A stretch of 64,000 nucleotides of DNA from Granulicella sp. L60. Its GTDB lineage: Bacteria; Acidobacteriota; Terriglobia; Terriglobales; Acidobacteriaceae. The stretch lies in NCBI RefSeq assembly GCF_009765825.1, contig NZ_LMUR01000004.1, positions 124,001 through 188,000 on the forward strand, read 5' to 3'. How positions within the stretch are numbered: position 1 is the stretch's first letter; each line of letters begins with the position of its first letter. Positions 57,237-64,000 of the stretch are shown here, one piece after another. The notes below the pieces were generated by a model that did no database searches, was not told the origin of the DNA, and was given only the letters and a program-made list of their open reading frames with translations. A program made the translations under genes and the position numbers.

Positions 57237-57375
57237 AAGATTCCCCGTTTGCGTCGTACCCATTCTAGACACACCACCACTCCCTAGGTCGCGCCTCCCC
57301 CCAACTAAATCAAAAAAGCGCCTCGCGCCTCGTATACAGCTGTAGTTATACCTTTAGCCATTTGACCGGAGGACT

Positions 57376-58485
57376 TTAATGACGATCATTAGAGTGAGTC
57401 GATGGAACAGAATTGGCCCTCATACCGCCTTCTTCGGGCTCGCACCATCCTGAATCAATGAGAGTCTCAAAGTCTGTTTTCTCTGTGGCAATATTTTTCG
57501 GGTCTGGCTTTCCCTTACCGCGCCTAACCACATATCGAAAAGCCATTCCTTGTCCACTTTTAGATGGTCGGAAATCAATACTTTCATTGACTCCTCCATT
57601 CTGCGCCATTATTAGAACGTAGTACGAGAATCTTCCGAAGCGATTTGCTGTCGGATATAAAGGCTCATCGCTAATGTTGCGACCAGAGCCTTTAGCAAGA
57701 GACCCTATTGGAAAGCGGTTCAACGGTTTTATATCTCCGAGAGAACCTTCGGGTCCCTCGGAAAGATAAAAATTAACTCGCACGTCGGTCAGTAACTGTT
57801 GTCCTGCATTGTGAATCTTCAACAGAAAACGACGATCCATTCTTTTATGGCACGGTGGGATAGCGCAAGGTGACACGTCAAAAATGAAGCTTGGATAGAC
57901 GAAAGCGTATGAGTCGCCTCCTGTCACATCTAACATTGCTCTTCTCGCATCTACGGAGACTCGCTGAGTAGTTTCCATAATCTTGCCTAATTCAGCTATC
58001 GAGATTTGAAGCCCTTGCGCGGTCTGATCAAAGTTTTTGCGGGCCTGTTGAGTAACCTTTTCAAACCCCTCTCTCTGAGAATCAAAAAACTCTTTCTGCT
58101 TTTTCTCATTTTCAGCTCGGTCAGTACTGATTGCTTTAAACTCCAGTCGGAGAAAGAGGAGTAGCAAAATGATCCAAGCGATCTTGCCTGGAGTCTTTAG
58201 CTGCCGAACACTCATTATTCCAGCCACAACAGCAAGAGCCCCGATAGCTTTTCCGGGAGTTGGCACGTGGTGATACCAATAAACGAGTGTCAGGAGACCT
58301 ATTAGCCAAAGAGCTGCACCTGTTAGCAGAGAATCCCAAGTCATAGACAGACGACAATTCCATACCCCCCGTTGGGCACGACAAAATGCAGATGCCTTGC
58401 GACACGTCAGAAAAGCCATACTAGAAGACTTAGTTGCAAGATTGCCTATCCGAGCCAAGAAGGATGTCAATTTTGCCGGAAGCAT
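57376..58485 (-). CDS. Membrane protein of unknown function
   Basis: The frame has 369 codons. The first 47 residues are Cys/Arg-rich and unlikely; an ATG at 58344 starts MTWDSLLTGAALWLIGL, giving 322 residues, though without a ribosome binding site. Two or three membrane helices (WLIGLLTLVYWY, AIGALAVVAGI, IAWIILLLLFL) precede a coiled-coil-like stretch (ENEKKQKEFFDSQREGFEKV) and a soluble beta-rich domain with FLLKIHNAGQQLLTDVRVNF. It could sense or scaffold at the membrane. Low GC relative to neighbours suggests an acquired gene. Confidence 0.6.
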   Translation of the reverse strand: MLPAKLTSFLARIGNLATKSSSMAFLTCRKASAFCRAQRGVWNCRLSMTWDSLLTGAALWLIGLLTLVYWYHHVPTPGKAIGALAVVAGIMSVRQLKTPGKIAWIILLLLFLRLEFKAISTDRAENEKKQKEFFDSQREGFEKVTQQARKNFDQTAQGLQISIAELGKIMETTQRVSVDARRAMLDVTGGDSYAFVYPSFIFDVSPCAIPPCHKRMDRRFLLKIHNAGQQLLTDVRVNFYLSEGPEGSLGDIKPLNRFPIGSLAKGSGRNISDEPLYPTANRFGRFSYYVLIMAQNGGVNESIDFRPSKSGQGMAFRYVVRRGKGKPDPKNIATEKTDFETLIDSGWCEPEEGGMRANSVPSTHSNDRH

Positions 58486-58629
58486 ATGGGCGATCCTGAC
58501 AGTCTAATTACCTCAAGTCAACCAGTCTTAATAGGATGAGCAATTAAGCGTCATAAACTCAACCCGATAAAGCTTGGCCATCCTGTTGGTAGAAGCTTCC
58601 GTCCTCGAGGACAAGCAGGTAATTGACAT

Positions 58630-58702
58630 GTGCCCATACATAAAACCCAATCAACACTTTGAATGCCATATGTATGCAGACCACCGCATGAGCGGGGAGC
58701 AC
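58630..58702. repeat. CCCATACAT...CCGCATGAG repeat, copy 4
   Basis: TGCCCATACATAAAACC is followed by TGCAGACCACCGCATGAGCG and GGAGCACGAG, a degenerate copy of the family, inside the 279-bp gap. Confidence 0.6.
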
Positions 58703-58764
58703 GAGCTATCTCAAGTCTGCCCCATGCTAACCTTGCCAGAAAGTAAATCAACGAGGCGACAGTC

Positions 58765-59208
58765 ATGGCGCAGAGTCTCAGCCTATCCTCAGCCGTTAGC
58801 GTCTTCCCTTGTCCGAACTGCAAAGAGACTATCAACACCTCAATGCAACAATGTTCTTTCTGTCACACTCCTATAGACCAGGCCTCCGCTGAACAGTCCG
58901 CAGCCATAACCAGCACAATCAGTCAGGCCTGTAGCGATGCCAGCTACCTGAAGATCATGTTGGGGATTCTGATTCCTTTTGGGGTGTTAACCTTCTTCCC
59001 CTTCCTGGGCCTCGCTGGTATGGTTGGCTTTGTCTTCATAAAGTACGCCGTACCGGTTATGACCATTCGCTGGTGGATCAAGTACGGTCGCATCAAGACA
59101 GCAGACCCCGACTTTCGTCGCGCTCGTGGCATTGTCATACCGGTGACCGCAATCGCACTCATCATCCTCGCCTTCCTGCGCGTCAACTTGTTTGGTCTAC
59201 GACTCTGA
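58765..59208 (+). CDS. Zinc-ribbon membrane protein
   Basis: The protein has 147 residues. Two CxxC pairs, CPNC (16-19) and CSFC (30-33), form a short zinc ribbon at the N-terminus. Three hydrophobic segments follow (ILIPFGVLTFFPFLGLAGMV, a second near 85-100, and IVIPVTAIALIILAFL). GAGG lies 8 nt before the ATG. Small membrane zinc-ribbon proteins of this kind have no settled function. It stands between two copies of the CCGCATGAG repeat. Confidence 0.65.
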   Translation: MAQSLSLSSAVSVFPCPNCKETINTSMQQCSFCHTPIDQASAEQSAAITSTISQACSDASYLKIMLGILIPFGVLTFFPFLGLAGMVGFVFIKYAVPVMTIRWWIKYGRIKTADPDFRRARGIVIPVTAIALIILAFLRVNLFGLRL

Positions 59209-59215
59209 TGGATGC

Positions 59216-59315
59216 GTGACCCATACATGAAAACCACACATACTTCGGGTACTCACTCATGCAGTTCCACCGCATGAAAGGGCATTCGCGCGAAAGCACG
59301 AACCGCATAGCGAAC
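59216..59315. repeat. CCCATACAT...CCGCATGAA repeat, copy 5
   Basis: CCCATACATGAAAACC, CTCATGCAGTTCCACCGCATG and the tail GAAAGCACGAACCGC match the full-length copy at 53,177 in block order. Confidence 0.7.
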
Positions 59316-59347
59316 AACTAATCCCCGAACTCATCAAGGAGTAGCGC

Positions 59348-59896
59348 ATGAAAAGCACCTCCGATCAAGGCACTCACGACACCCTCTCGCCTCCGCCCGA
59401 CGATCTAACCCGCGCCTTGATCCTCGCCAGCGCCGACGCCCAAAGCAGACCCCACATCGGCCTGGTAGGAGACACCTATACCATCCTCCTCTCAGGAGAA
59501 GATACGGCAGGCCGCTTCTGCCTCATCGACATGCACATTCCACCCGGCGGCGGCCCACCTCCACATCGACACGACTTCGAAGAGACCTTCATCCTCCTCG
59601 ATGGCGAGATAGAGGCCACCTTCCGCGGAACAGAATCCACCGTAAAGGCCGGCGAAACCATCCACATCCCCGCTAACGCACCCCACCAGTTTCATAACGC
59701 AAGCGGCCAACCCGTCCGTCTTCTTTGCGTCTGCTCTCCCGCTGGCCAGGAGAACTTCTTCGCCGAGATAGGCGTTCCTGTCGCTACCCGTACCACCCCA
59801 CCCCCACCACTCGACCCCACAGCACAGGCCGAATTCAGAGCCAAGGCAGAAGCATTAGCGCCTAAATATCGCACCGAATTCTTACAACACGCCTGA
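59348..59896 (+). CDS. Cupin-domain protein
   Basis: The protein has 182 residues. The cupin motif 1 PHRHDFEETFILLDGEIE (about 76-93) gives the two metal histidines and a glutamate; motif 2 is PANAPHQFHNASG (about 113-125). AAGGAG lies 6 nt before the ATG. Such single-cupin proteins are small-molecule dioxygenases, isomerases or binding proteins. Substrate and partner are unknown; no pathway neighbour is evident. Confidence 0.86.
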   Translation: MKSTSDQGTHDTLSPPPDDLTRALILASADAQSRPHIGLVGDTYTILLSGEDTAGRFCLIDMHIPPGGGPPPHRHDFEETFILLDGEIEATFRGTESTVKAGETIHIPANAPHQFHNASGQPVRLLCVCSPAGQENFFAEIGVPVATRTTPPPPLDPTAQAEFRAKAEALAPKYRTEFLQHA

Positions 59897-59978
59897 CAAA
59901 CCGGTCGACAGGTGAGCCGACATCCGAATCCAGCCTGGGTTGCATTCAACATCACGAAGTTCAACATGTCAAAACCCA

Positions 59979-60017
59979 GCGACTCACCCTTCGCATTCGT
60001 TACGAAGGGTGAGTCGC
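59979..60017. other. Strong hairpin without T tract
   Basis: Perfect 15-bp arms (59979-59993, 60003-60017) with core GACTCACCCTTCG, 82 bp after the cupin stop. A poor T run on the plus strand argues against a classic intrinsic terminator. The rest of the 417-bp gap (to 60,313) is A/C-rich without other recognised signals. Confidence 0.5.
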
Positions 60018-60313
60018 AAACCTCCGCCGACACGCACTCCCAAAACAGGAATCCCCAAAAATAAACCTCAAATCCGTGTCGTACTTTTCAGCCCCCAAAA
60101 GCGACCAGCAGCCGACCACGTTCCACCACCAAACACCACAAACTCACCAGCAAGAAACCACGTTTTGACACCCACTTTTCCCAAAAACCCCTGCAAAAAC
60201 GCGGAAAAAACAGCCCACAAAAAACCTGCAATACCCATCCAGAATCAAACCCAAATAGGAACAAAAAATGGCCACTGCTGCCGGCAACAGAGCCCAGGTG
60301 ATACCCTTCGCCT

Positions 60314-60487
60314 ATGCCCGGTCCAACGCTGCAACAAAAACTAGAGCACGTGATCCTCGGCCTCGCCGAAGCCGAGCGAGAATACGCCGCCGGAGTCCCC
60401 TACAAAGGCCCGGACTCCTGGCCCGAGAAGATCGCCCACCTCAAACAGCACATCGCCGACCTCCGCGAAATGATTGCGAATGAGTAA
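60314..60487 (+). CDS. Small helical protein of unknown function (57 aa)
   Basis: The frame runs MPGPTLQQKLEHVILGLAEA and ends HIADLREMIANE. It is strongly helical and charged with a central PYKGPDSWPEK segment, and codon third positions are mostly G or C as in real genes here. It does not overlap another gene and is convergent with the GH51 gene, 26 bp away. Ribosome binding is not obvious. The composition argues for a real small gene; no family is recognised. Confidence 0.55.
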   Translation: MPGPTLQQKLEHVILGLAEAEREYAAGVPYKGPDSWPEKIAHLKQHIADLREMIANE

Positions 60488-60513
60488 CTTCCGCATCCCC
60501 CACCGGCGTGAAA

Positions 60514-62412
60514 CTACTTCAATGGAATATCGATAACCTGAATCGTATTGCCCGGCACCTCATGCTTCCAACTATCACCGGCAACGCTAACCGTTGTAGT
60601 CACCGGTCGAATCCTGTCAGGATCTGTAATGGAATTCGTAGCGTAGCGCGTAGCCGCATGCAGCGAATACATAGTCGCCGCACCAGCCTTAACACCCGTA
60701 ATATCAACGCTCAACGGCTGCGACTTCGCCGAAGCATTCACAAGTTTGAGGTGCAACACCTTATCCCCGCTTGAGACAGTAGCCGACCAAAATAAAAGCG
60801 GATTAGCCCCCGTAACCGCGGTCTTTACCGTGTGATCGCCGATATGTTGCGCAAACAGCACCTGCGCCCAATAGCTCGGCGAACCATAAGACCGCAGAGC
60901 ATCGTATCCAATTAAATCCGTAGCCCACTGCATGCCACCTGGATTCACATTGGTCAGCAGTGGCGCATAGCTAGCCATCACAATCAGATCGCTGTTCCGT
61001 TCCATACTCGTCATCCACGAAGCATCGCCGAGCGCCGCTCCAAAGTCTGGCGTAGGCGAGCCCGTACGAGTGGCCCACTCTCCGATGAATATCTTCGGCC
61101 CATTGCGGTCCATTGCATCGTACTTTCGATTCTGCGCAAAAAACTCATCAGGAGTCAGATAGTAATGATCGTCCACCACATCCGGCGAACTCGTCTTCAC
61201 CGGAGTCGTAGCAATCAGTTTGTACTGTGGATACTTAGCGCGGATGGCCTTGGCAAACTGTTCAAACCGCCCATCGTAGCTCTTCGACTTATCAAACCAG
61301 TCCTCGTTGCCGATCTCGATATAGCGCAATGGAAAAGGTGCCTGGTGGCCGTCTTTAGCGCGTTCTGCACCCCACGTCGTCGTCGCGTCTCCGGTGACAT
61401 ACTCAATCTCCTCCAACGCCTCCTGCACATAAGGTTCTAGATCTTTGCCCGGATTCACGTGGTCCCCGCGCAGCGAGTATCCCGCGTAGACAGCCAACAC
61501 AGGCTCAATCTTCAAGTCCTCACACCACTCCAGAAACTCCAGCAAACCCATTCCATCGGAAGATTGATAGTTCCACGGACTGCGATGAGTAGGGCGATCC
61601 ACAAGAGGCCCGATGGTCTGCTTCCACTGAAAGCGTTCGTTGATATAGTCGCCTTCAAGATAGTTTCCACCGGGTAGTCGCAGAAAATGTGGGCGCATCT
61701 CTGCCATCATCTTCATCAGGTCCGCCCTGTTACCGTTGGTTCTGTCGTTATAGGTTGAAGGAAATAGCGAAGCAAGCTGCAGATAGATTGTACTCGGCTG
61801 CTCGAACGTGATCTCAAGATGATTGGCAGAACTCGCTTTGATCTCTCTCCCGGTTCGCATCGTGTAGCTGTAACGCGTCCAATCGCTCTGCGGCAGATCA
61901 ACCGTAGCTTCAGCCACCGTAGCTCCGGTGTCATCCGCAATCAGACGAGCATGCACCCGATTCGCAGCATCCGTGCTCGCATAAAACGATCCCGTATAGC
62001 TGCTCGATGGCCGAACAGCCATCCCCCAATAACCGGGGTTGCCGATGCCGGCCTCATTACCGGGCGCAGCTCCGGTGATGGTGAGCTTCAGACTCTTCGG
62101 CAGCGCCTTGCTTGGTCCCGTCGCACCTTCGCCCATAGCAGCCTCTGCCGAGCCATGCGCCACCACAGTCCAGAACTCAAAGTGAGGCCAATGTTGATGA
62201 AAGGTACGATTGCGCACCATCTCGGCATAGAGTCCGCCGTCGTAGGAGAAGTTGATCTCTTCCGTCATAAGCCCATACAGCATCGGGCTAACCGGAGACA
62301 CCGACGTTTCAGCCACCAAAAGCTTCGCCGGTTCCTGGGCGAAAGATAACGCCGTCGCCAGAGCCGCGAATCCGCACACAAAGAATGTAACCTTCATCAA
62401 TCGATCGAACAT
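60514..62412 (-). CDS. Alpha-L-arabinofuranosidase, family GH51
   Basis: The ATG at 62412, 3 nt after GAGGGA, gives 632 residues with a signal peptide ending SFAQ (about 26). An inserted carbohydrate-binding beta-sandwich lies near 90-220, then the TIM barrel with FLRLPGGNYLEGDY, acid/base Glu near 370 in YIEIGNED and nucleophile Glu near 445 in IFIGEWA. A C-terminal beta domain follows. It removes arabinofuranosyl side groups from arabinan or arabinoxylan outside the cytoplasm. The divergent GH43 gene supports a shared arabinan-degrading role. Confidence 0.9.
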   Translation of the reverse strand: MFDRLMKVTFFVCGFAALATALSFAQEPAKLLVAETSVSPVSPMLYGLMTEEINFSYDGGLYAEMVRNRTFHQHWPHFEFWTVVAHGSAEAAMGEGATGPSKALPKSLKLTITGAAPGNEAGIGNPGYWGMAVRPSSSYTGSFYASTDAANRVHARLIADDTGATVAEATVDLPQSDWTRYSYTMRTGREIKASSANHLEITFEQPSTIYLQLASLFPSTYNDRTNGNRADLMKMMAEMRPHFLRLPGGNYLEGDYINERFQWKQTIGPLVDRPTHRSPWNYQSSDGMGLLEFLEWCEDLKIEPVLAVYAGYSLRGDHVNPGKDLEPYVQEALEEIEYVTGDATTTWGAERAKDGHQAPFPLRYIEIGNEDWFDKSKSYDGRFEQFAKAIRAKYPQYKLIATTPVKTSSPDVVDDHYYLTPDEFFAQNRKYDAMDRNGPKIFIGEWATRTGSPTPDFGAALGDASWMTSMERNSDLIVMASYAPLLTNVNPGGMQWATDLIGYDALRSYGSPSYWAQVLFAQHIGDHTVKTAVTGANPLLFWSATVSSGDKVLHLKLVNASAKSQPLSVDITGVKAGAATMYSLHAATRYATNSITDPDRIRPVTTTVSVAGDSWKHEVPGNTIQVIDIPLK

Positions 62413-62418
62413 GTATCC

Positions 62419-62432
62419 CTCGAAACGATTCC
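62419..62432. promoter_or_regulatory. LacI-type operator-like site at the GH51 leader
   Basis: TCGAAACGATTCCA fits the LacI/CcpA-type pattern TGnAAnCGnTTnCA at 9 of 10 fixed positions and lies directly upstream of the GH51 ribosome binding site. A second, weaker site lies at 62,492. Confidence 0.35.
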
Positions 62433-62491
62433 ACCGCAGTAAAAACATAGAGGCAAAACCTTCATATCCGAAAGTATGAATGGGATCTCAA

Positions 62492-62505
62492 AGAAATCGT
62501 TTACT
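62492..62505. promoter_or_regulatory. Second LacI-type operator-like site
   Basis: AGAAATCGTTTACT fits the same pattern at 8 of 10 fixed positions, about 73 bp from the first site in the divergent GH51/GH43 region. Confidence 0.3.
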
Positions 62506-62748
62506 CAACGCTGAACCACGGTAACGAAGCCCCTACTCCTCTGTCAACCGCAATTTACAAAACATCACCCACAAAGATGCGCATTGTGATGCAGAGGACT
62601 GAGCCTTTCAGGTACCCGGCGATCAGCTATGATACGGCTGATCCAAGACGAGGCATTGAGAGGTAACAATCTGTCTTATATCCATAACAAAAACAAGCAA
62701 CTGTTATCTCGAAATGGCTAGGAAAAGCTAGGGACGCTCTTTTTAGCA

Positions 62749-62777
62749 TTGACACTTATCTGCCCCATCACTATAAA
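62749..62777 (+). promoter_or_regulatory. Strong sigma-70 promoter of the GH43 gene
   Basis: TTGACA (62749-62754), 17-bp spacer, TATAAA (62772-62777). The expected start near 62,784 leaves a leader of about 60 nt before the ATG at 62,844. Confidence 0.75.
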
Positions 62778-62843
62778 TTTGCTTTTACTCAAGAAGATCT
62801 GCTTTCATGCAAAGACTGGGCACGATTAGATTCCGCAAAGAAA

Positions 62844-64000
62844 ATGTTTTCTCGGTTGCCAACCATGAAACATCTCCATTCCTCTCGACCTCGCCAAAAT
62901 AGAACAACTCTACAGGTCACATTGGCCTTGATCACCACGGCAGCTCTATTTCCGTTTGGTTCCGCGGCAACAGCCCAAACAGACGCACCGCAGGCGTTCC
63001 AACTCTCCGGGGCCTTCGCAGGAACACACGATCCGTCGATCATCCAACAGGGCGGCTCCTTCTATGTCTTCGCCACTGGAGCAGCGCCACGAGCCGGGGA
63101 AGAGATGCCGCCACCCGCGCCACCTGCAGCCGATGGCCAGCCCGCGCCGCCTCCGGTCCATCCCCTTGGACAACTCTCCATCCGCTGCTCACTCGATCTC
63201 AAAGTCTGGCATCGCTGCGGAGCTGTCTTCCCCGCCGGCGTACCCGACTGGATCAAGACCATGAGCCCCGGCACAAGAGATCTCTGGGCTCCCGATATCT
63301 CTTTCTACAATGGCCTCTACCACCTCTATTACGCCTTCTCCCTCTTCGGCAAGAACACCTCCGGCATCGCACTCGCGACCAATCGCACCCTTGACTCTGC
63401 GAGCCCTGACTACCAATGGGTCGATCAGGGTCTCGTCCTGCAATCCAAATCCACCGACGACTTCAACGCCATCGACCCCAACCTTATCCTCGATGCGCAC
63501 GGCAATCCATGGCTCTCCTTCGGAAGCTTCTGGAGCGGCATCAAGATGCGCCGCCTCGACCTTGCAACAGGCAAGACTTCAACCACCAACACCACCCTCT
63601 ACTCTCTTGCCTCTCGCAGGCAGCCTGCGTCCGCAGAGGCCGCCAAACCCGGTCTTCCACCCGACACGCAGGCCGTCGAAGCGCCCTTCATCCTCTATCA
63701 CGACGGTTTCTACTATCTCTTCGTCTCATGGGACCTCTGTTGTCGCGGCGTAAAAAGCACCTACCGCACGATGGTAGGTCGCTCGCGCGCTGTGACCGGC
63801 CCCTATCTCGACCGCAGTGGCACCCCCATGGCACAAGGTGGAGGAACCGCTCTGCTCAGCGGCAACACACGCTGGGTCGGCCCGGGCGGAGCATCCCTCC
63901 TTCACCTCTCCACAGGAGAAGACATCATCGTCTTTCACGCCTACGATGCGCAAACCGGCCATCCCGCCCTCCAGATCTCTACGATTTCTTGGCACGACGG
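62844..64000 (+). CDS. Glycoside hydrolase GH43, arabinan endo-1,5-arabinosidase-like, 5' part
   Basis: The frame is open to the right edge, so the 3' end is missing; 385 codons are visible. ATG 62865 is an alternative start. A signal peptide ends about residue 45. The five-bladed GH43 triad is visible: Asp63 in THDPSII, Asp211 in AIDPNLI and Glu279 in VEAPFIL; WAPDISF lies between. An unusual Pro-rich insert (residues 89-105) sits in the first blade loop. It hydrolyses alpha-1,5-linked arabinan or arabinose side chains. It is divergent to the GH51 gene. Confidence 0.88.
   Translation, partial: MFSRLPTMKHLHSSRPRQNRTTLQVTLALITTAALFPFGSAATAQTDAPQAFQLSGAFAGTHDPSIIQQGGSFYVFATGAAPRAGEEMPPPAPPAADGQPAPPPVHPLGQLSIRCSLDLKVWHRCGAVFPAGVPDWIKTMSPGTRDLWAPDISFYNGLYHLYYAFSLFGKNTSGIALATNRTLDSASPDYQWVDQGLVLQSKSTDDFNAIDPNLILDAHGNPWLSFGSFWSGIKMRRLDLATGKTSTTNTTLYSLASRRQPASAEAAKPGLPPDTQAVEAPFILYHDGFYYLFVSWDLCCRGVKSTYRTMVGRSRAVTGPYLDRSGTPMAQGGGTALLSGNTRWVGPGGASLLHLSTGEDIIVFHAYDAQTGHPALQISTISWHD

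Noticed and set aside
62520..62545. Minus-strand TTGACA as promoter for GH51
   Set aside because: The -35 is good, but no acceptable -10 box lies at 16-18 bp.

Overview
The window looks like chromosomal DNA of a soil acidobacterium, most likely family Acidobacteriaceae (Terriglobus, Granulicella or Edaphobacter type). The basis is high GC, an exosortase/PEP-CTERM system, a VWFA-related acidobacterial domain protein, a large Oar-like TonB-dependent receptor, giant Ig-repeat secreted proteins, and palindromic repeats in most long intergenic gaps. No rRNA, tRNA, CRISPR array or intact insertion sequence was seen. All family names come from reading motifs, not from database searches.

Region 1 (1-29,511) is an exopolysaccharide and surface-protein locus. 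It opens with the 3' end of an EpsI-type exosortase-associated gene and a PrsT-like TPR lipoprotein. Then come six glycosyltransferases (three GT2, three GT4), an O-antigen ligase/polymerase-like membrane protein, a Wzx-type flippase, a GT-C mannosyltransferase-like protein, a NodB-type deacetylase, a UDP-HexNAc dehydrogenase and a WbpP-like epimerase. Two paralogous secreted beta-helix proteins (about 862 and 1,972 aa) lie in opposite orientation around a 6.3-kb block of sugar genes. Together these could make precursors, assemble, flip, polymerise and trim a polymer. The exosortase and export porin must lie upstream of the window or elsewhere.

Region 2 (29,650-31,440) holds two tandem PEP-CTERM proteins with a shared leader. 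A third lies at 52,572. They are likely exosortase substrates.

Region 3 (31,870-42,672) contains a TPR protein, a type III polyketide synthase, an FAD oxidoreductase, an acyl carrier protein, an ECF sigma/anti-sigma-like/secretin-N-like cassette, a KAS II enzyme, a DHA2 exporter and a WaaE-like GT2. It is a plausible phenolic-lipid or polyketide cluster.

Region 4 (43,059-52,423) is mostly metabolic: a TonB receptor, ackA-xfp (phosphoketolase bypass) and glmS. GlmS carries an in-frame palindromic repeat that is identical over 45 bp to one in the anti-sigma-like gene 13.7 kb away.

Region 5 (52,572-60,487) is a patchwork of small genes separated by copies of one hairpin repeat: PEP-CTERM, response regulator, VWFA, zinc-ribbon and cupin proteins, and three proteins of unknown function.

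Region 6 (60,514-64,000) is a divergent arabinan-degradation pair (GH51 and GH43, the latter cut by the window edge). It has a clear promoter and two LacI-type operator-like sites.
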